Shown: positions 15,830-24,041, numbered from the stretch's first letter. The stretch: DNA of 27,654 bases from Flavobacterium psychrophilum (GCA_945874225.1 CAMCFT010000036.1:1-27654); one strand, 5' to 3'. Made by a program: numbers and translations. Notes: generated from the sequence alone by a model not told the origin.

Positions 15830-16538
15830 TTGGACAAATATTCGGTTAGTACTAATGTTTTCATTGGTAATTTTCTTGTTTTCGTTTACTTCAAATCGGA
15901 ATAATAACAGAAAACTGACCAAATCAGTTGTTATTTTTGTAGGAGATAACGCTCCTTTTGTAGATCAGGAAACGGTTAATAAATTGTTAATAGAAAATAG
16001 TAAAGACGCAAAAAGTATTGGTAAAGATAAATTAGATTTGAATAGATTGGAAAAATCGCTGAACGCACAAGAAATGATTGAAAAATCAGATGTGTTTGTG
16101 AGCATTGATGGGGTTTTAAAAGCAGTGGTGAAACAAAAAACTCCTATAGCAAGAGTTTTTGACGGGGATGATTCTTTCTATATTGATTATGAGGGGAATA
16201 AAATGCCTTTGTCAGCAAATTTTACGGCTAGAGTTCCACTTGTTTCGGGGGAAATTAATAAAAAAAATAGCGAAGAATTAGCCGAATTATTTCGGATAAT
16301 ATATGACGATGCGTTTTTGAAAAAAAACATCATTGGTGTTCAGATTATGCCAAACGGAAGCTTAAAAATGCTCAATAGAAATTATAATTATCAAATTGAT
16401 TTTGGTGGAACTGTAAGAATGAAAGCAAAATTCAATAATTACAAAGCGTTTTTTCAAAAAGCGGTTTTAGATAGTTCGCTTTATAAATATAAAACAATTG
16501 ATCTCAGATTTGCGCAGCAAGTTGTGTGTACTAAATAA
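15816..16538 (+). CDS. ftsQ: Cell division protein FtsQ-like
   Basis: The 240-aa bitopic protein has a short cytoplasmic N-terminus, one transmembrane segment (about 10-25) and a periplasmic region. It includes the sequence DVFVSIDGVLKAVVKQKTPIARVF, which fits the FtsQ/DivIB beta-domain pattern after the POTRA region, and a small C-terminal domain. Position between murC and ftsA supports the call strongly. It should recruit FtsL and the FtsWI synthase to the septum. Six bases separate it from ftsA. Confidence 0.9.
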   Translation: MKLFNWTNIRLVLMFSLVIFLFSFTSNRNNNRKLTKSVVIFVGDNAPFVDQETVNKLLIENSKDAKSIGKDKLDLNRLEKSLNAQEMIEKSDVFVSIDGVLKAVVKQKTPIARVFDGDDSFYIDYEGNKMPLSANFTARVPLVSGEINKKNSEELAELFRIIYDDAFLKKNIIGVQIMPNGSLKMLNRNYNYQIDFGGTVRMKAKFNNYKAFFQKAVLDSSLYKYKTIDLRFAQQVVCTK

Positions 16539-16544
16539 TAGATA

Positions 16545-17927
16545 ATGGAAAAAGAGAATATTGCAGTAGGTCTAGATATTGGGACAACAAAAATAGTTGC
16601 CATGATAGGCAAGAAAAATGAGTATGGAAAACTGGAGATTTTGGGTGTTGGAAAATCCAAAAGTTTAGGTGTGGCCAGAGGTGTTGTAAACAATATTACT
16701 CAAACCATACAATCAATTCAGCAAGCCGTTCTTGAAGCAGAAAACAAGTCTGGTTATAAAATAAAAGATGTTGTTGTTGGAATTGCCGGCCAACATATTC
16801 GCAGCATTCAACATAGTGATTATATCATTAGAAAAAATGCAGAAGAAGTTATTGGAGGCAATGATATTCAGCTTTTAATTGATCAGGTAAATAAATTGGC
16901 GATGTTGCCCGGAGAAGAAATTATCCACGTATTGCCACAAGAATATAAAATTGATGGACAATCTGACATTAAAGAGCCTATAGGAATGTACGGCGGAAGA
17001 TTAGAATCTAGTTTTCACGTTGTTGTGGGTCAAGCATCATCCATTCGAAACGTTGCAAGATGCATTCAAAGTTCCGATATAGAATTGTCTGGATTAACAT
17101 TAGAACCATTGGCCTCGGCGAATGCAGTCTTGAGTCAAGAAGAAAAAGAAGCAGGAGTTGCGTTAATTGATATTGGTGGAGGAACAACAGATTTGGCCAT
17201 TTTCAAAGATGGAATTATACGTCACACAGCGGTTATTCCTTTTGGTGGAAATGTGATTACTGATGACATCAAAGAAGGCTGTTCGATTATCGAAAAACAA
17301 GCAGAATTATTGAAAGTGAAATTCGGATCAGCTTGGCCAGGAGAAAATAAGGACAACGAAATTGTTTCGATTCCAGGTTTAAGAGGAAGAGAGCCAAAAG
17401 AAATTTCGCTAAAGAATTTGTCCAAAATAATTCACGCACGTGTAGTAGAAATTGTAGAACAAGTTTTTACAGAAATAAAAGATTACGGTCACGATGATCC
17501 ACGTAAAAAATTAATTGCAGGAATTGTATTAACAGGCGGTGGAGCTCAACTGAAACATATCAAACAATTAGTTGAATATATTACAGGAATGGACACTAGA
17601 ATTGGCTATCCAAACGAACATTTGGCTGGAAATTCCGACGAAGAAATATCTTGTCCCTTATACGCAACTGTCGTTGGTTTAGTAATGAACAGCATTGAAA
17701 ATAAAACACAAAGTGCTATTAAAATAGATAAAAATACAAGCACAAAAAATGGTGGAACGCCGTTAGAACCAGTTGAAGAAGAGCAGATTGCTAAAATAGA
17801 CATTGAAGAATTAAAAATTCCAACAGTTGAAACAACAACAACGGAAGCGCCATCTGGTAAAAGAAAATTTTTGGACTTAAGTGGTTACTTAATAAAAATC
17901 AAAGATTTCTTGGATAATGCAGAATAA
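16545..17927 (+). CDS. ftsA: Cell division actin-like ATPase FtsA
   Basis: The 460-aa protein tethers FtsZ to the membrane. The N-terminal phosphate-1 motif GLDIGTTKIVAMIG (9-22), the 1C SHS2 region, ALIDIGGGTTDLAIF (phosphate-2) and IVLTGGGAQLKHI (adenosine motif) define the actin fold. The C-terminus (KRKFLDLSGYLIKIKDFLDN) can form the amphipathic membrane-targeting helix. A Thr/Glu-rich linker (about 390-435) separates it from the core, a longer tail than in enterobacterial FtsA. ftsZ follows after 47 bp. Confidence 0.96.
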   Translation: MEKENIAVGLDIGTTKIVAMIGKKNEYGKLEILGVGKSKSLGVARGVVNNITQTIQSIQQAVLEAENKSGYKIKDVVVGIAGQHIRSIQHSDYIIRKNAEEVIGGNDIQLLIDQVNKLAMLPGEEIIHVLPQEYKIDGQSDIKEPIGMYGGRLESSFHVVVGQASSIRNVARCIQSSDIELSGLTLEPLASANAVLSQEEKEAGVALIDIGGGTTDLAIFKDGIIRHTAVIPFGGNVITDDIKEGCSIIEKQAELLKVKFGSAWPGENKDNEIVSIPGLRGREPKEISLKNLSKIIHARVVEIVEQVFTEIKDYGHDDPRKKLIAGIVLTGGGAQLKHIKQLVEYITGMDTRIGYPNEHLAGNSDEEISCPLYATVVGLVMNSIENKTQSAIKIDKNTSTKNGGTPLEPVEEEQIAKIDIEELKIPTVETTTTEAPSGKRKFLDLSGYLIKIKDFLDNAE

Positions 17928-17974
17928 AAATAAGGAACAAATTAAATATATAAAAATAATAAAAACCCAATAAG

Positions 17975-19903
17975 ATGATGAGCAACTCAGAATTTGGAAG
18001 CATTTCATTTGATTTACCCAAAAACCAATCAAATGTAATAAAAGTTATTGGTGTAGGTGGAGGCGGAAGTAATGCCATAAACCACATGTTTAAACAAGGT
18101 ATCAAAGGCGTAGATTTTATCGTTTGTAATACCGATTCACAAGCTTTGGATAACAGTTCTGTGCCAAACAAAATTCAGTTAGGTGTGAACTTGACCGAAG
18201 GACTTGGAGCAGGAGCAAACCCAGACGTTGGGCAACAATCAGCAATTGAAAGTATAGCTGAAATTGAAAAAATGCTTGACAGTAACACTAAAATGGTTTT
18301 TATCACTGCAGGAATGGGTGGAGGAACCGGAACTGGTGCAGCGCCAGTAATTGCTCAATTGGCCAAAGAAAGAGACATTTTAACTGTTGGAATCGTAACT
18401 TTACCTTTCTCTTTTGAAGGAAAAGTTCGTCAAGAGCAAGCGCTTATTGGTATTGATAAATTACGCAAACAAGTCGATTCGTTAATTGTTATCAATAATA
18501 ATAAATTAAGAGAAGTATACGGAAATCTTGGTTTCAAAGCTGGATTTTCAAAAGCGGATGAAGTTTTGGCTACAGCCTCAAGAGGTATTGCTGAAGTAAT
18601 TACGCATCATTACACTCAAAATATAGATTTAAAAGATGCCAAAACCGTTTTGGCAAATAGTGGAACTGCTATTATGGGTTCGTCTGTTTCTTCAGGTGAA
18701 AACAGAGCAAAAGAAGGAATTATTTCAGCATTGGATTCTCCTTTATTGAACGATAATAAAATTACTGGTGCCAAAAACGTATTGTTGCTCATAGTTTCTG
18801 GATCAGATGAAATCACTATTGATGAAATAGGTGAAATTAATGATTTTATTCAAGTGGAAGCAGGTCACAATGCCAATATTATTATGGGTGTTGGTGAAGA
18901 TGAATCGCTTGGCGACGCTATTTCGATAACAATAATTGCAACAGGATTTGATGTTGAACAACAACATGAAATTGTAAATGTAGAACCAAAAAAGATAATT
19001 CATACGCTTGGAGACGAACAGACAAGTGTTCATGATTTGACAAAAAAAATAGTTCCAGCATTTAATTGGGATACTAATGAAACTCCTACCGCAAATACAG
19101 CTGAAAGAATTGTTTTCGAATTATTAGAAGATGCTGTTGCTGAAGAGCCTGCTAAAGTTGTAATCAACAGTGAAGAGCTAATGGGAATGACTGAATTTAT
19201 TAAAAATTTAGACGTGACTTTCGAAATAGTTTCTCCTATTAAAGATCTTGACTTTGTTGTTTCATCAGCAAAAGTTAAGGAGATAAATGTGGTTGAGCCA
19301 AAAGTTTTTGTAAAAGAAGAACAAGCTACTTTTTCTTTTGATTTACCACTTTTTAAGTCTGAACCAGTAAAGACAGATGAAAACAAAATCTTGTTTGAAC
19401 TAAGTAATGAGACTCGAGATATTAAAGTGAATGAGCCTGTTCAATTTATTCCGGTAACGGAATTGACTGACAACGGAATCATCAGATATTCTCTTGAAGA
19501 ATATACAGAAATGGAGAATACGTTATTGGAATCAAAACCAACAACAACAGCTATTGAGGAAGTTCCTGAAGAGATGAATATTACGATGAAACAGGTAGAT
19601 GTTGTTTCAAATACGTCTTCAACTTTCGAAAATGTTTCTCCAATGGATATGTCAATTCAGGAAGCGTCGAAATTTAGATCTGACGAAAGAAGAAAAAAAC
19701 TAAAGGAATTCAATTATAAATTCCACAATAATATTTCAAAAATTGATGAATTAGAAAGAGAACCAGCCTACAAAAGATTAGGAATAGATCTTTCTAAACC
19801 ACAAGTAAACAGCACGAATTCAAGAATTTCAGTAGGAACAGACAGCAATGACGACCTTCAACTGCGTTCAAACAATTCGTACTTACACGATAATGTTGAC
19901 TAA
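17975..19903 (+). CDS. ftsZ: Cell division GTPase FtsZ (long C-terminal linker)
   Basis: The 642-aa tubulin homologue forms the Z ring. The GTPase domain (about 15-320) has GVGGGGSNAINHM, the tubulin signature GGGTGTG (115-121) and the NLDV-like T7-loop counterpart KADEVL. The remaining 300 or so residues form an acidic, low-complexity linker and a conserved-looking basic stretch (FRSDERRKKLKEFNYKFH). The end is LHDNVD. The total is much longer than the 380-400 residues of most FtsZ proteins; such tails are usual in Flavobacteriia. It is the last gene before the cluster terminator. Confidence 0.97.
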   Translation: MMSNSEFGSISFDLPKNQSNVIKVIGVGGGGSNAINHMFKQGIKGVDFIVCNTDSQALDNSSVPNKIQLGVNLTEGLGAGANPDVGQQSAIESIAEIEKMLDSNTKMVFITAGMGGGTGTGAAPVIAQLAKERDILTVGIVTLPFSFEGKVRQEQALIGIDKLRKQVDSLIVINNNKLREVYGNLGFKAGFSKADEVLATASRGIAEVITHHYTQNIDLKDAKTVLANSGTAIMGSSVSSGENRAKEGIISALDSPLLNDNKITGAKNVLLLIVSGSDEITIDEIGEINDFIQVEAGHNANIIMGVGEDESLGDAISITIIATGFDVEQQHEIVNVEPKKIIHTLGDEQTSVHDLTKKIVPAFNWDTNETPTANTAERIVFELLEDAVAEEPAKVVINSEELMGMTEFIKNLDVTFEIVSPIKDLDFVVSSAKVKEINVVEPKVFVKEEQATFSFDLPLFKSEPVKTDENKILFELSNETRDIKVNEPVQFIPVTELTDNGIIRYSLEEYTEMENTLLESKPTTTAIEEVPEEMNITMKQVDVVSNTSSTFENVSPMDMSIQEASKFRSDERRKKLKEFNYKFHNNISKIDELEREPAYKRLGIDLSKPQVNSTNSRISVGTDSNDDLQLRSNNSYLHDNVD

Positions 19904-19926
19904 CTAATTCAAAACTAAATTGCCCG

Positions 19927-19962
19927 ACCCGAAAATTAATTCTAATTTTCGGGTTATTTTTT
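19927..19962 (+). terminator. Rho-independent terminator after ftsZ
   Basis: A perfect 12-bp stem (ACCCGAAAATTA with TAATTTTCGGGT) encloses a 4-nt loop and is followed by TATTTTTT. It closes the dcw transcript. Confidence 0.93.
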
Positions 19963-20214
19963 GCCTTTTCGAGAAGTAACGACGAAGCAATCAGTTGTTA
20001 ATTCCATTAAATTTCTTTAAATTTGTCGGGCCTTAATCCAGCTGTTCATTTCAAGCTTTTTTTCGAAAATGCTTTTTTCCAAGAACATAAAAGAGCTTCC
20101 TTTGGTCGCTTTTTAAGTTCAGGAAAAAATACATTTTCTAACAAAAGGCTTTTCACTTCCATCTGGGGCAAGTCAGAATTAAATAATATTGTAACACACA
20201 AATCATAAATTATT
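19963..20214 (+). other. Gene-free region with a degenerate dispersed repeat
   Basis: From about 20027 (CGGGCCTTAATCCAGCTGTT) to about 20170 (CACTTCCATCTGGGGC) the sequence resembles the decayed repeat units scattered through Flavobacterium genomes, with pyrimidine-rich runs and a terminal inverse-like motif. A 61-codon frame crosses it but looks non-coding. The yqeY promoter should lie in the last 60 bp, though I see no clear consensus. Confidence 0.45.
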
Positions 20215-20664
20215 ATGAGCTTATCAACACAAATCATGGAGGACATCAAAACCGCCATGAGAGCCAAAGATACCATAGCATTAGAAGCATTAAGAGCTAT
20301 TAAATCCGAAATCCTTTTAGCTCAAACAGCAACAGGATCAAAAGAAGAAATCACAGCTGCAGACGAAATCAAATTGCTTCAAAAATTAGTTAAAACCCGT
20401 AAGGATAGCGCTAAAATTTATACAGAACAAAACCGTATGGATTTAGCTGAACCAGAATTAGCTCAAATTGCTGTAATCGAAAAATTCCTGCCAGCACAAA
20501 TGAGTGATGCCGAAGTAGAAGCCGTAATTGCAAAAATCATTGCAGAAACTGGAGCAAGTGGTATTGCTTCAATGGGGAAAGTAATGGGATTAGCTTCTGC
20601 GCAATTAGGAGGAACTGCTGAAGGAAAAACTATTTCGACAATCGTTAAAAAACTTTTAACATAA
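20215..20664 (+). CDS. GatB/YqeY domain-containing protein
   Basis: The 149-aa cytoplasmic protein matches the YqeY family, which resembles the tail domain of the GatB subunit of tRNA-dependent amidotransferase. Typical segments are IKTAMRAKDTIALEALRAIKSEI, LQKLVKTRKDSAKIYTEQNR and KFLPAQMSDAEVE. The role of stand-alone YqeY is not known; an RNA-related role is assumed from the homology. It is a separate unit between the ftsZ terminator and the tRNA gene. Confidence 0.92.
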   Translation: MSLSTQIMEDIKTAMRAKDTIALEALRAIKSEILLAQTATGSKEEITAADEIKLLQKLVKTRKDSAKIYTEQNRMDLAEPELAQIAVIEKFLPAQMSDAEVEAVIAKIIAETGASGIASMGKVMGLASAQLGGTAEGKTISTIVKKLLT

Positions 20665-20741
20665 ATTATTTGGGGTCTTTGGATGTTGATGTTTTTAAAT
20701 CACAAATCTAAAATCGTTAATCTTCAATCCTAAATCATATT

Positions 20742-20815
20742 GGCTGCGTAGTTCAACTGGATAGAATATCAGATTTCGACTCTGAGGGTTACAGGTTCGA
20801 ACCCTGTCGCGGTCA
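20742..20815 (+). tRNA. tRNA-Arg (anticodon TCG)
   Basis: The 74-nt gene folds as a full cloverleaf. The acceptor GGCTGCG pairs with CGCGGTC (two G-U pairs), the D stem GTTC with GAAT, the anticodon stem TCAGA with TCTGA around loop TTTCGAC, and the T stem ACAGG with CCTGT around TTCGAAC. The anticodon TCG decodes CGA. CCA is not encoded here: the bases after the discriminator are CTT. The 3' part from 20792 is shared with the integrated element, so this end was supplied or preserved by integration. Confidence 0.93.
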
Positions 20816-20816
20816 C
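20792..20816 (+). repeat. Left attachment site core (attL)
   Basis: The 25 bp starting CAGGTTCGAACCCTGTCGCG cover the T arm and 3' acceptor strand of tRNA-Arg plus one base. The same 25 bp recur at 27464. Confidence 0.92.
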
Positions 20817-20822
20817 TTTTTT

Positions 20823-20860
20823 AAACGTAAATTCTTAATTTATAAGGGTTTACGTTTTTT
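20823..20860 (+). terminator. Terminator of the tRNA, supplied by the element
   Basis: AAACGTAAA (20823-20831) pairs with TTTACGTTT (20849-20857), and the right arm runs into a T-run. It lies inside the element, just after attL, and so replaces whatever terminator the tRNA gene had before integration. Confidence 0.7.
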
Positions 20861-20869
20861 GTTTTTAGT

Positions 20870-20893
20870 ACTTGCCAAACCATTGCCAAACCA
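20870..20893 (+). repeat. Left arm-type repeat pair (TTGCCAAACC x2)
   Basis: TTGCCAAACCA occurs twice in tandem, 11 bp apart, 54 bp inside the left core. The same arrangement and orientation occurs at 27288-27311 near the right end. The position near both att sites fits arm-type binding sites of the integrase or excisionase; this function is inferred. Confidence 0.7.
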
Positions 20894-20940
20894 TTTCATT
20901 TTTGCCTTAAATCCAGTCTTTTTACTTAGTTTTTATTTGG

Positions 20941-21130
20941 GGTCATTTAGGGTCATTTAGAACCAAACCTCAACTATAAATTACGTTAATGTATTAGTAT
21001 TTAATCTTTGAAATAAATTGAAAATCAATCTTTGACAATCAGTTTAAATCAGTTAACAGAATAAATAATTTACTCCGAATTACTCCGAATTACTCCCAAA
21101 CCTATATTATAACCTAAGTTAATATATTAG
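20941..21130 (+). repeat. Two diverged copies of a decamer-plus-tail module
   Basis: Module 1 has two tandem GGTCATTTAG decamers (20941-20960) followed by CCAAACCTCAACTATAAATT and ACGTTAATGTATTAG. Module 2 has two tandem TACTCCGAAT decamers (21071-21090) followed by CCAAACCTATATTATAACCT and AAGTTAATATATTAG (to about 21130). The tails are clearly related while the decamers differ. No coding potential is visible. Confidence 0.65.
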
Positions 21131-21198
21131 TTTTATCTACTTTGTTCTACTTTAGAATATAATTGAAAAAAATCGTTATCGATTATTTGAAAAAAGTA

Positions 21199-21291
21199 TT
21201 GATTAATCACATTTGAAATTAACTTGAATTATTCAAACCGAAAAAAGTTGATTAATCACATTTGAAAAAAGTTTGATTAATCAACTTGAAA
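21199..21291 (+). repeat. Three copies of a TTGATTAATCA-type iteron
   Basis: TTGATTAATCACATTTGAAA occurs exactly at 21199-21218 and 21248-21267. A variant, TTGATTAATCAACTTGAAA, lies at 21273-21291. The spacings are 49 and 25 bp. The third contains the perfect 12-bp palindrome TTGATTAATCAA. A fourth degenerate copy (GGTTAATCAAACTTGAAA) lies at 21656-21673. Confidence 0.8.
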
Positions 21292-21326
21292 AAACTTGAA
21301 AACCAACCGTTAAAAGTAATGTTTAA

Positions 21327-21641
21327 ACACGCGTAACAGATAGCGAGTAATTAATATAAATTAATCGATTAATTCATACGCGCGTAACAGATAGCGAGAT
21401 ATTCAATATAAATCAATTAATTCTATACACGCGTAACAGATAGGGATATATTCATTTAAAATCATTAATGATTCTCTACGCGCGTATTGTACGGATTTTA
21501 TCATACACGCGCCACAGATAGCGAGATATGATTTTTAAGTTATGCCCTCGCGCGTGGGCGTATTGTTTCGCTTTTATAATATACGCGTAACAGATAGTAG
21601 AATATTGTTTTAGTTCCCGCGCGCGTATTGGTCGGATTTTA
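21327..21641 (+). repeat. Iteron-like array of two alternating repeat families
   Basis: Family A, CGCGTAACAGATAGCGAG, starts at 21330, 21381, 21430, 21508 and 21584 (the last three with changes). Family B, CGTATTG followed by a CGGATTTTA-like end, starts at 21483, 21559 and 21624. The order is A A A B A B A B. The first three A copies are about 50 bp apart with AT-rich palindromes between them (14-bp perfect at 21360-21373 and 21460-21473). B leads A by exactly 25 bp twice. This looks like an origin of replication, a partition site or a regulator array. Confidence 0.8.
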
Positions 21642-21681
21642 ATTGATTTTGTTTTGGTTAATCAAACTTGAAATTATACTA

Positions 21682-21918
21682 TTAATCCCAGCCTAAGGGT
21701 TCGCCTAAAGAGTAACTTTCAGTTTCAACCTTTGGCAATACATAAGGTATTAATTTAATTACAAGTTCTATACGTTCCTTAGGTTGTAGTTCAGATAGTA
21801 ACGTTTCAATGTTTAGTAATTCGTTATTAATTACGTCTTTTAAAACGGTTCTTATTTCTTTTGTGGTTTTGTTTAACGTTCCTGTTGTACGTCCACCTGT
21901 TTTTATACCTGTTGCCAT
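21682..21918 (-). CDS. Small conserved-type protein with GRTTGTLNKTT motif
   Basis: The 78-aa protein opens with MATGIKTGGRTTGTLNKTTKEIR, a pattern of Gly/Arg/Lys followed by helices that I recall in small proteins of Bacteroidota mobile elements and phages (the GRPKGSxNKTT type). The basic N-terminus could contact nucleic acid. I cannot assign a function. It is the last gene of the element in the transcribed direction and its end lies 41 bp from the iteron array. About 170 bp separate it from the secreted-protein gene, with a terminator between, so it needs its own promoter. Confidence 0.65.
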   Translation of the reverse strand: MATGIKTGGRTTGTLNKTTKEIRTVLKDVINNELLNIETLLSELQPKERIELVIKLIPYVLPKVETESYSLGEPLGWD

Positions 21919-22032
21919 TTGTCTAAATGTTTCTATTATAGATAAAACAAATGTATAAATTTATTTCAATAGGTAAATATTATATTTTGTGTTTATTATC
22001 AGTTTCCTGCTTGCCTGTGGTTGACTATTTGA

Positions 22033-22065
22033 ACAAAAAAAAGAGCAACTGTTATGGTTGCTCTT
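22033..22065 (-). terminator. Terminator after the DUF4468-like gene
   Basis: AAGAGCAAC (22041-22049) pairs with GTTGCTCTT (22057-22065) around a 7-nt loop. On the minus strand the stem is followed by a run of eight T residues, 23 bp past the stop of the 184-aa gene. Confidence 0.85.
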
Positions 22066-22087
22066 AATGTTTTTATGATTAATGTAA

Positions 22088-22642
22088 TTACCAACCATCA
22101 CTTTTTTTAACTGTTGAAACTATACTTTCAAATAAAGATTTATTGAGGTTGTTAAGATAAATAGGTACTTCAGTAAAATATTTATAAGTACTCCTTAATG
22201 CTCCATCTTTTTTAAAGATTGGATAAGGTTCAAGTTCTTCTTTGCTTTTAGCGCTAAAATATGGAATTTTAGTGCCATTCTCAATAATTGTCATTCCAAT
22301 ATAGTCAAATTTATATTTTCCGTCTTTAATAGAAATTTCAATTTCATATTTTACGGGTACATAAATTTTAGACATTGGATTCATAGCATAAAAACTATCT
22401 GAACTACCCTCAAATCTTACATATTCATTTTCAATAGTTGAAAGTATTACTTTGTCAGGATTCTTAAAGGTGACCTTAATCCATTCTATAACTTTTTTAT
22501 AAATTTCGGGAGCTGTTTTACCTTCAATAGGTGTAACAATAAAATCTGTCATACCTTTATCTGCTGTAAATGTAAATTCTGTTTCTTGTGCATTTGAGTA
22601 TAAACTCACTACCATTAACAATCCGAACAATACCTTTTTCAT
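22088..22642 (-). CDS. Secreted DUF4468-like protein (element cargo)
   Basis: The 184-aa protein has a clear Sec signal peptide (MKKVLFGLLMVVSLYSNAQ, cleavage expected after SNA or near residue 18). The mature part (DKGMTDFIVTPIEGKTAPEIYKKVIEWIKVTFKNPDKVI...) resembles the DUF4468 family with a TBP-like fold (PF14730), common in Bacteroidota. Function is unknown; it should act in the periplasm or at the cell surface. It has its own 100-bp upstream gap and its own terminator, so it is an independent cargo gene rather than part of the core replication set. Confidence 0.75.
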   Translation of the reverse strand: MKKVLFGLLMVVSLYSNAQETEFTFTADKGMTDFIVTPIEGKTAPEIYKKVIEWIKVTFKNPDKVILSTIENEYVRFEGSSDSFYAMNPMSKIYVPVKYEIEISIKDGKYKFDYIGMTIIENGTKIPYFSAKSKEELEPYPIFKKDGALRSTYKYFTEVPIYLNNLNKSLFESIVSTVKKSDGW

Positions 22643-22742
22643 TTATAAAATTTAGATTAATAATACTCAAAAGTAATCTATTAAAAATCATTTACTTTGA
22701 GGTTTCCCGTAAACGAGGTAATTAATATTTATTATGAATAAT

Positions 22743-23981
22743 TTATAAACCTAAATAAGATAATAAATTAACCTGTTGAGGTTGATAAATCCTGATTTGT
22801 TTTGTCTTTTGCGTTCCTTTTGCGTTCCTGATATTGTGTGCAATTTCTTTTATTTGTTTGTCAATATCTGACTTAATCCATTGTTTAGATAAATACTGTC
22901 TTTTGATTTGTTCAAATACTTTTCGGTCTGTTTTGTAGTAGTATTTTAAACCCGTATGACTTAATAAAATACTGTCGTTTTTCTGCATTGAAATATTTAA
23001 TCCAGTTACTTTACAAAGTATATTTTTTGATGTAATTTGATTATGTAAGACTACGCGTTTTGACACTATAATTAAAGGGTCAATTTGCGTAGTATTGATG
23101 TTTAGAAAATCAATCTTTTTACTCATAATTTCTGAGGTTTGAAATTGTATTTTTTGTGAGCTCTGAGCGGTTAATTTACTTAGGTGTTTTCTGTGGTAAT
23201 TAAAAAGGTCGTTTCTTTTGTTACTTAGTAATTCAATCCAGTACAAAGGGTTTTTATAGTTCGATATACTGCAGGATTTTGACTGTATTGTATTGTCATA
23301 AAAAAGTATATTATTGAACTCATTTAAAACCTCATCTTTAAAATTATGTAACCCGTAATTTGCTAAATCCTGTAATGTAAAAATCCCGCGTTCGTTTAGT
23401 TTTTGCATCTTAGTATATTTAATCTCAAAACGCATTATCTCGGTTTTAATATCAAAATTCTTTTTGTAGTGTAACGCCTTATTATAGATTTTAATAATGT
23501 ATTGAGAGTGTTGAACCTGTTTATATTTGCCCTCGTCTGAATTTTTTTGATATTCAAAAGGTTTTGTTTTATGTAGAAAACAATAGTCTAAAAATTGGTT
23601 TGTTGGTATTGGCGGGACTATATTAATACCTATCTCTAAACACTTCAAAATACATTGTTCGGGTACAATATTGAATTTATGTTTTAAGTCGTTTAGAACG
23701 TAAAGAAACGCCTCATAATTGAAGTCATTATAATTTTGTGCGCCTTTGTTCCAATACTTGTGTAAACTGCCTGAGAGTGTTATTAATCCATTATCATAAA
23801 TCTTAAATTCTAAACCATTAAAGAACGCGTTTTTATAAGGTGTTACCTTTTGCCCTGAGCGGTTTGTGGTCTTAATTTCTCCAGTTAATAAATTGATATT
23901 GTCATAAAAATCTAATAAGGGATTCGCCTCTAAAATAGCGGGGTTTAATTCCTTAATAATAATTTTTATAAAATCAATCAA
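22743..23981 (-). CDS. Candidate rolling-circle replication initiator (filamentous-phage gpII/RstA-like or Rep_trans-like)
   Basis: The 412-aa protein carries the order of motifs I associate with phage replication proteins of the CRI/gpII/RstA type: SGSLHKYWN (70-78), LEIGINI (115-121), YIIKIYNKALHY (161-172) and EIMRFEIKYTKMQKLNERGIFTLQDL (181-206). The IYNK...RFE pair is also reminiscent of Rep_trans initiators, in which a nearby Tyr nicks the origin. The likely start is TTG at 23981; the frame is open upstream to a stop near 24120 but contains no ATG or GTG, so expression is probably weak. It would nick and replicate the excised circle. Family assignment is by memory, without a search. Confidence 0.6.
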   Translation of the reverse strand: MIDFIKIIIKELNPAILEANPLLDFYDNINLLTGEIKTTNRSGQKVTPYKNAFFNGLEFKIYDNGLITLSGSLHKYWNKGAQNYNDFNYEAFLYVLNDLKHKFNIVPEQCILKCLEIGINIVPPIPTNQFLDYCFLHKTKPFEYQKNSDEGKYKQVQHSQYIIKIYNKALHYKKNFDIKTEIMRFEIKYTKMQKLNERGIFTLQDLANYGLHNFKDEVLNEFNNILFYDNTIQSKSCSISNYKNPLYWIELLSNKRNDLFNYHRKHLSKLTAQSSQKIQFQTSEIMSKKIDFLNINTTQIDPLIIVSKRVVLHNQITSKNILCKVTGLNISMQKNDSILLSHTGLKYYYKTDRKVFEQIKRQYLSKQWIKSDIDKQIKEIAHNIRNAKGTQKTKQIRIYQPQQVNLLSYLGL

Positions 23982-24041
23982 TTGACTATCTTTGAATAAG
24001 TTTTTTGCATTGCCTGTTGAAAACTGAACGTTTGAACAAAT

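Noticed and set aside
20023..20208. 61-codon plus-strand open frame upstream of yqeY
   Set aside because: It lies in degenerate repeat-like DNA, has atypical composition for its neighbours, resembles no family I know, and leaves only 6 bp before yqeY without a ribosome site.
21327..21641. CRISPR array
   Set aside because: The repeats are short and variable, the intervals are themselves related and AT-rich rather than unique spacers, spacing is uneven, and no cas genes are present.
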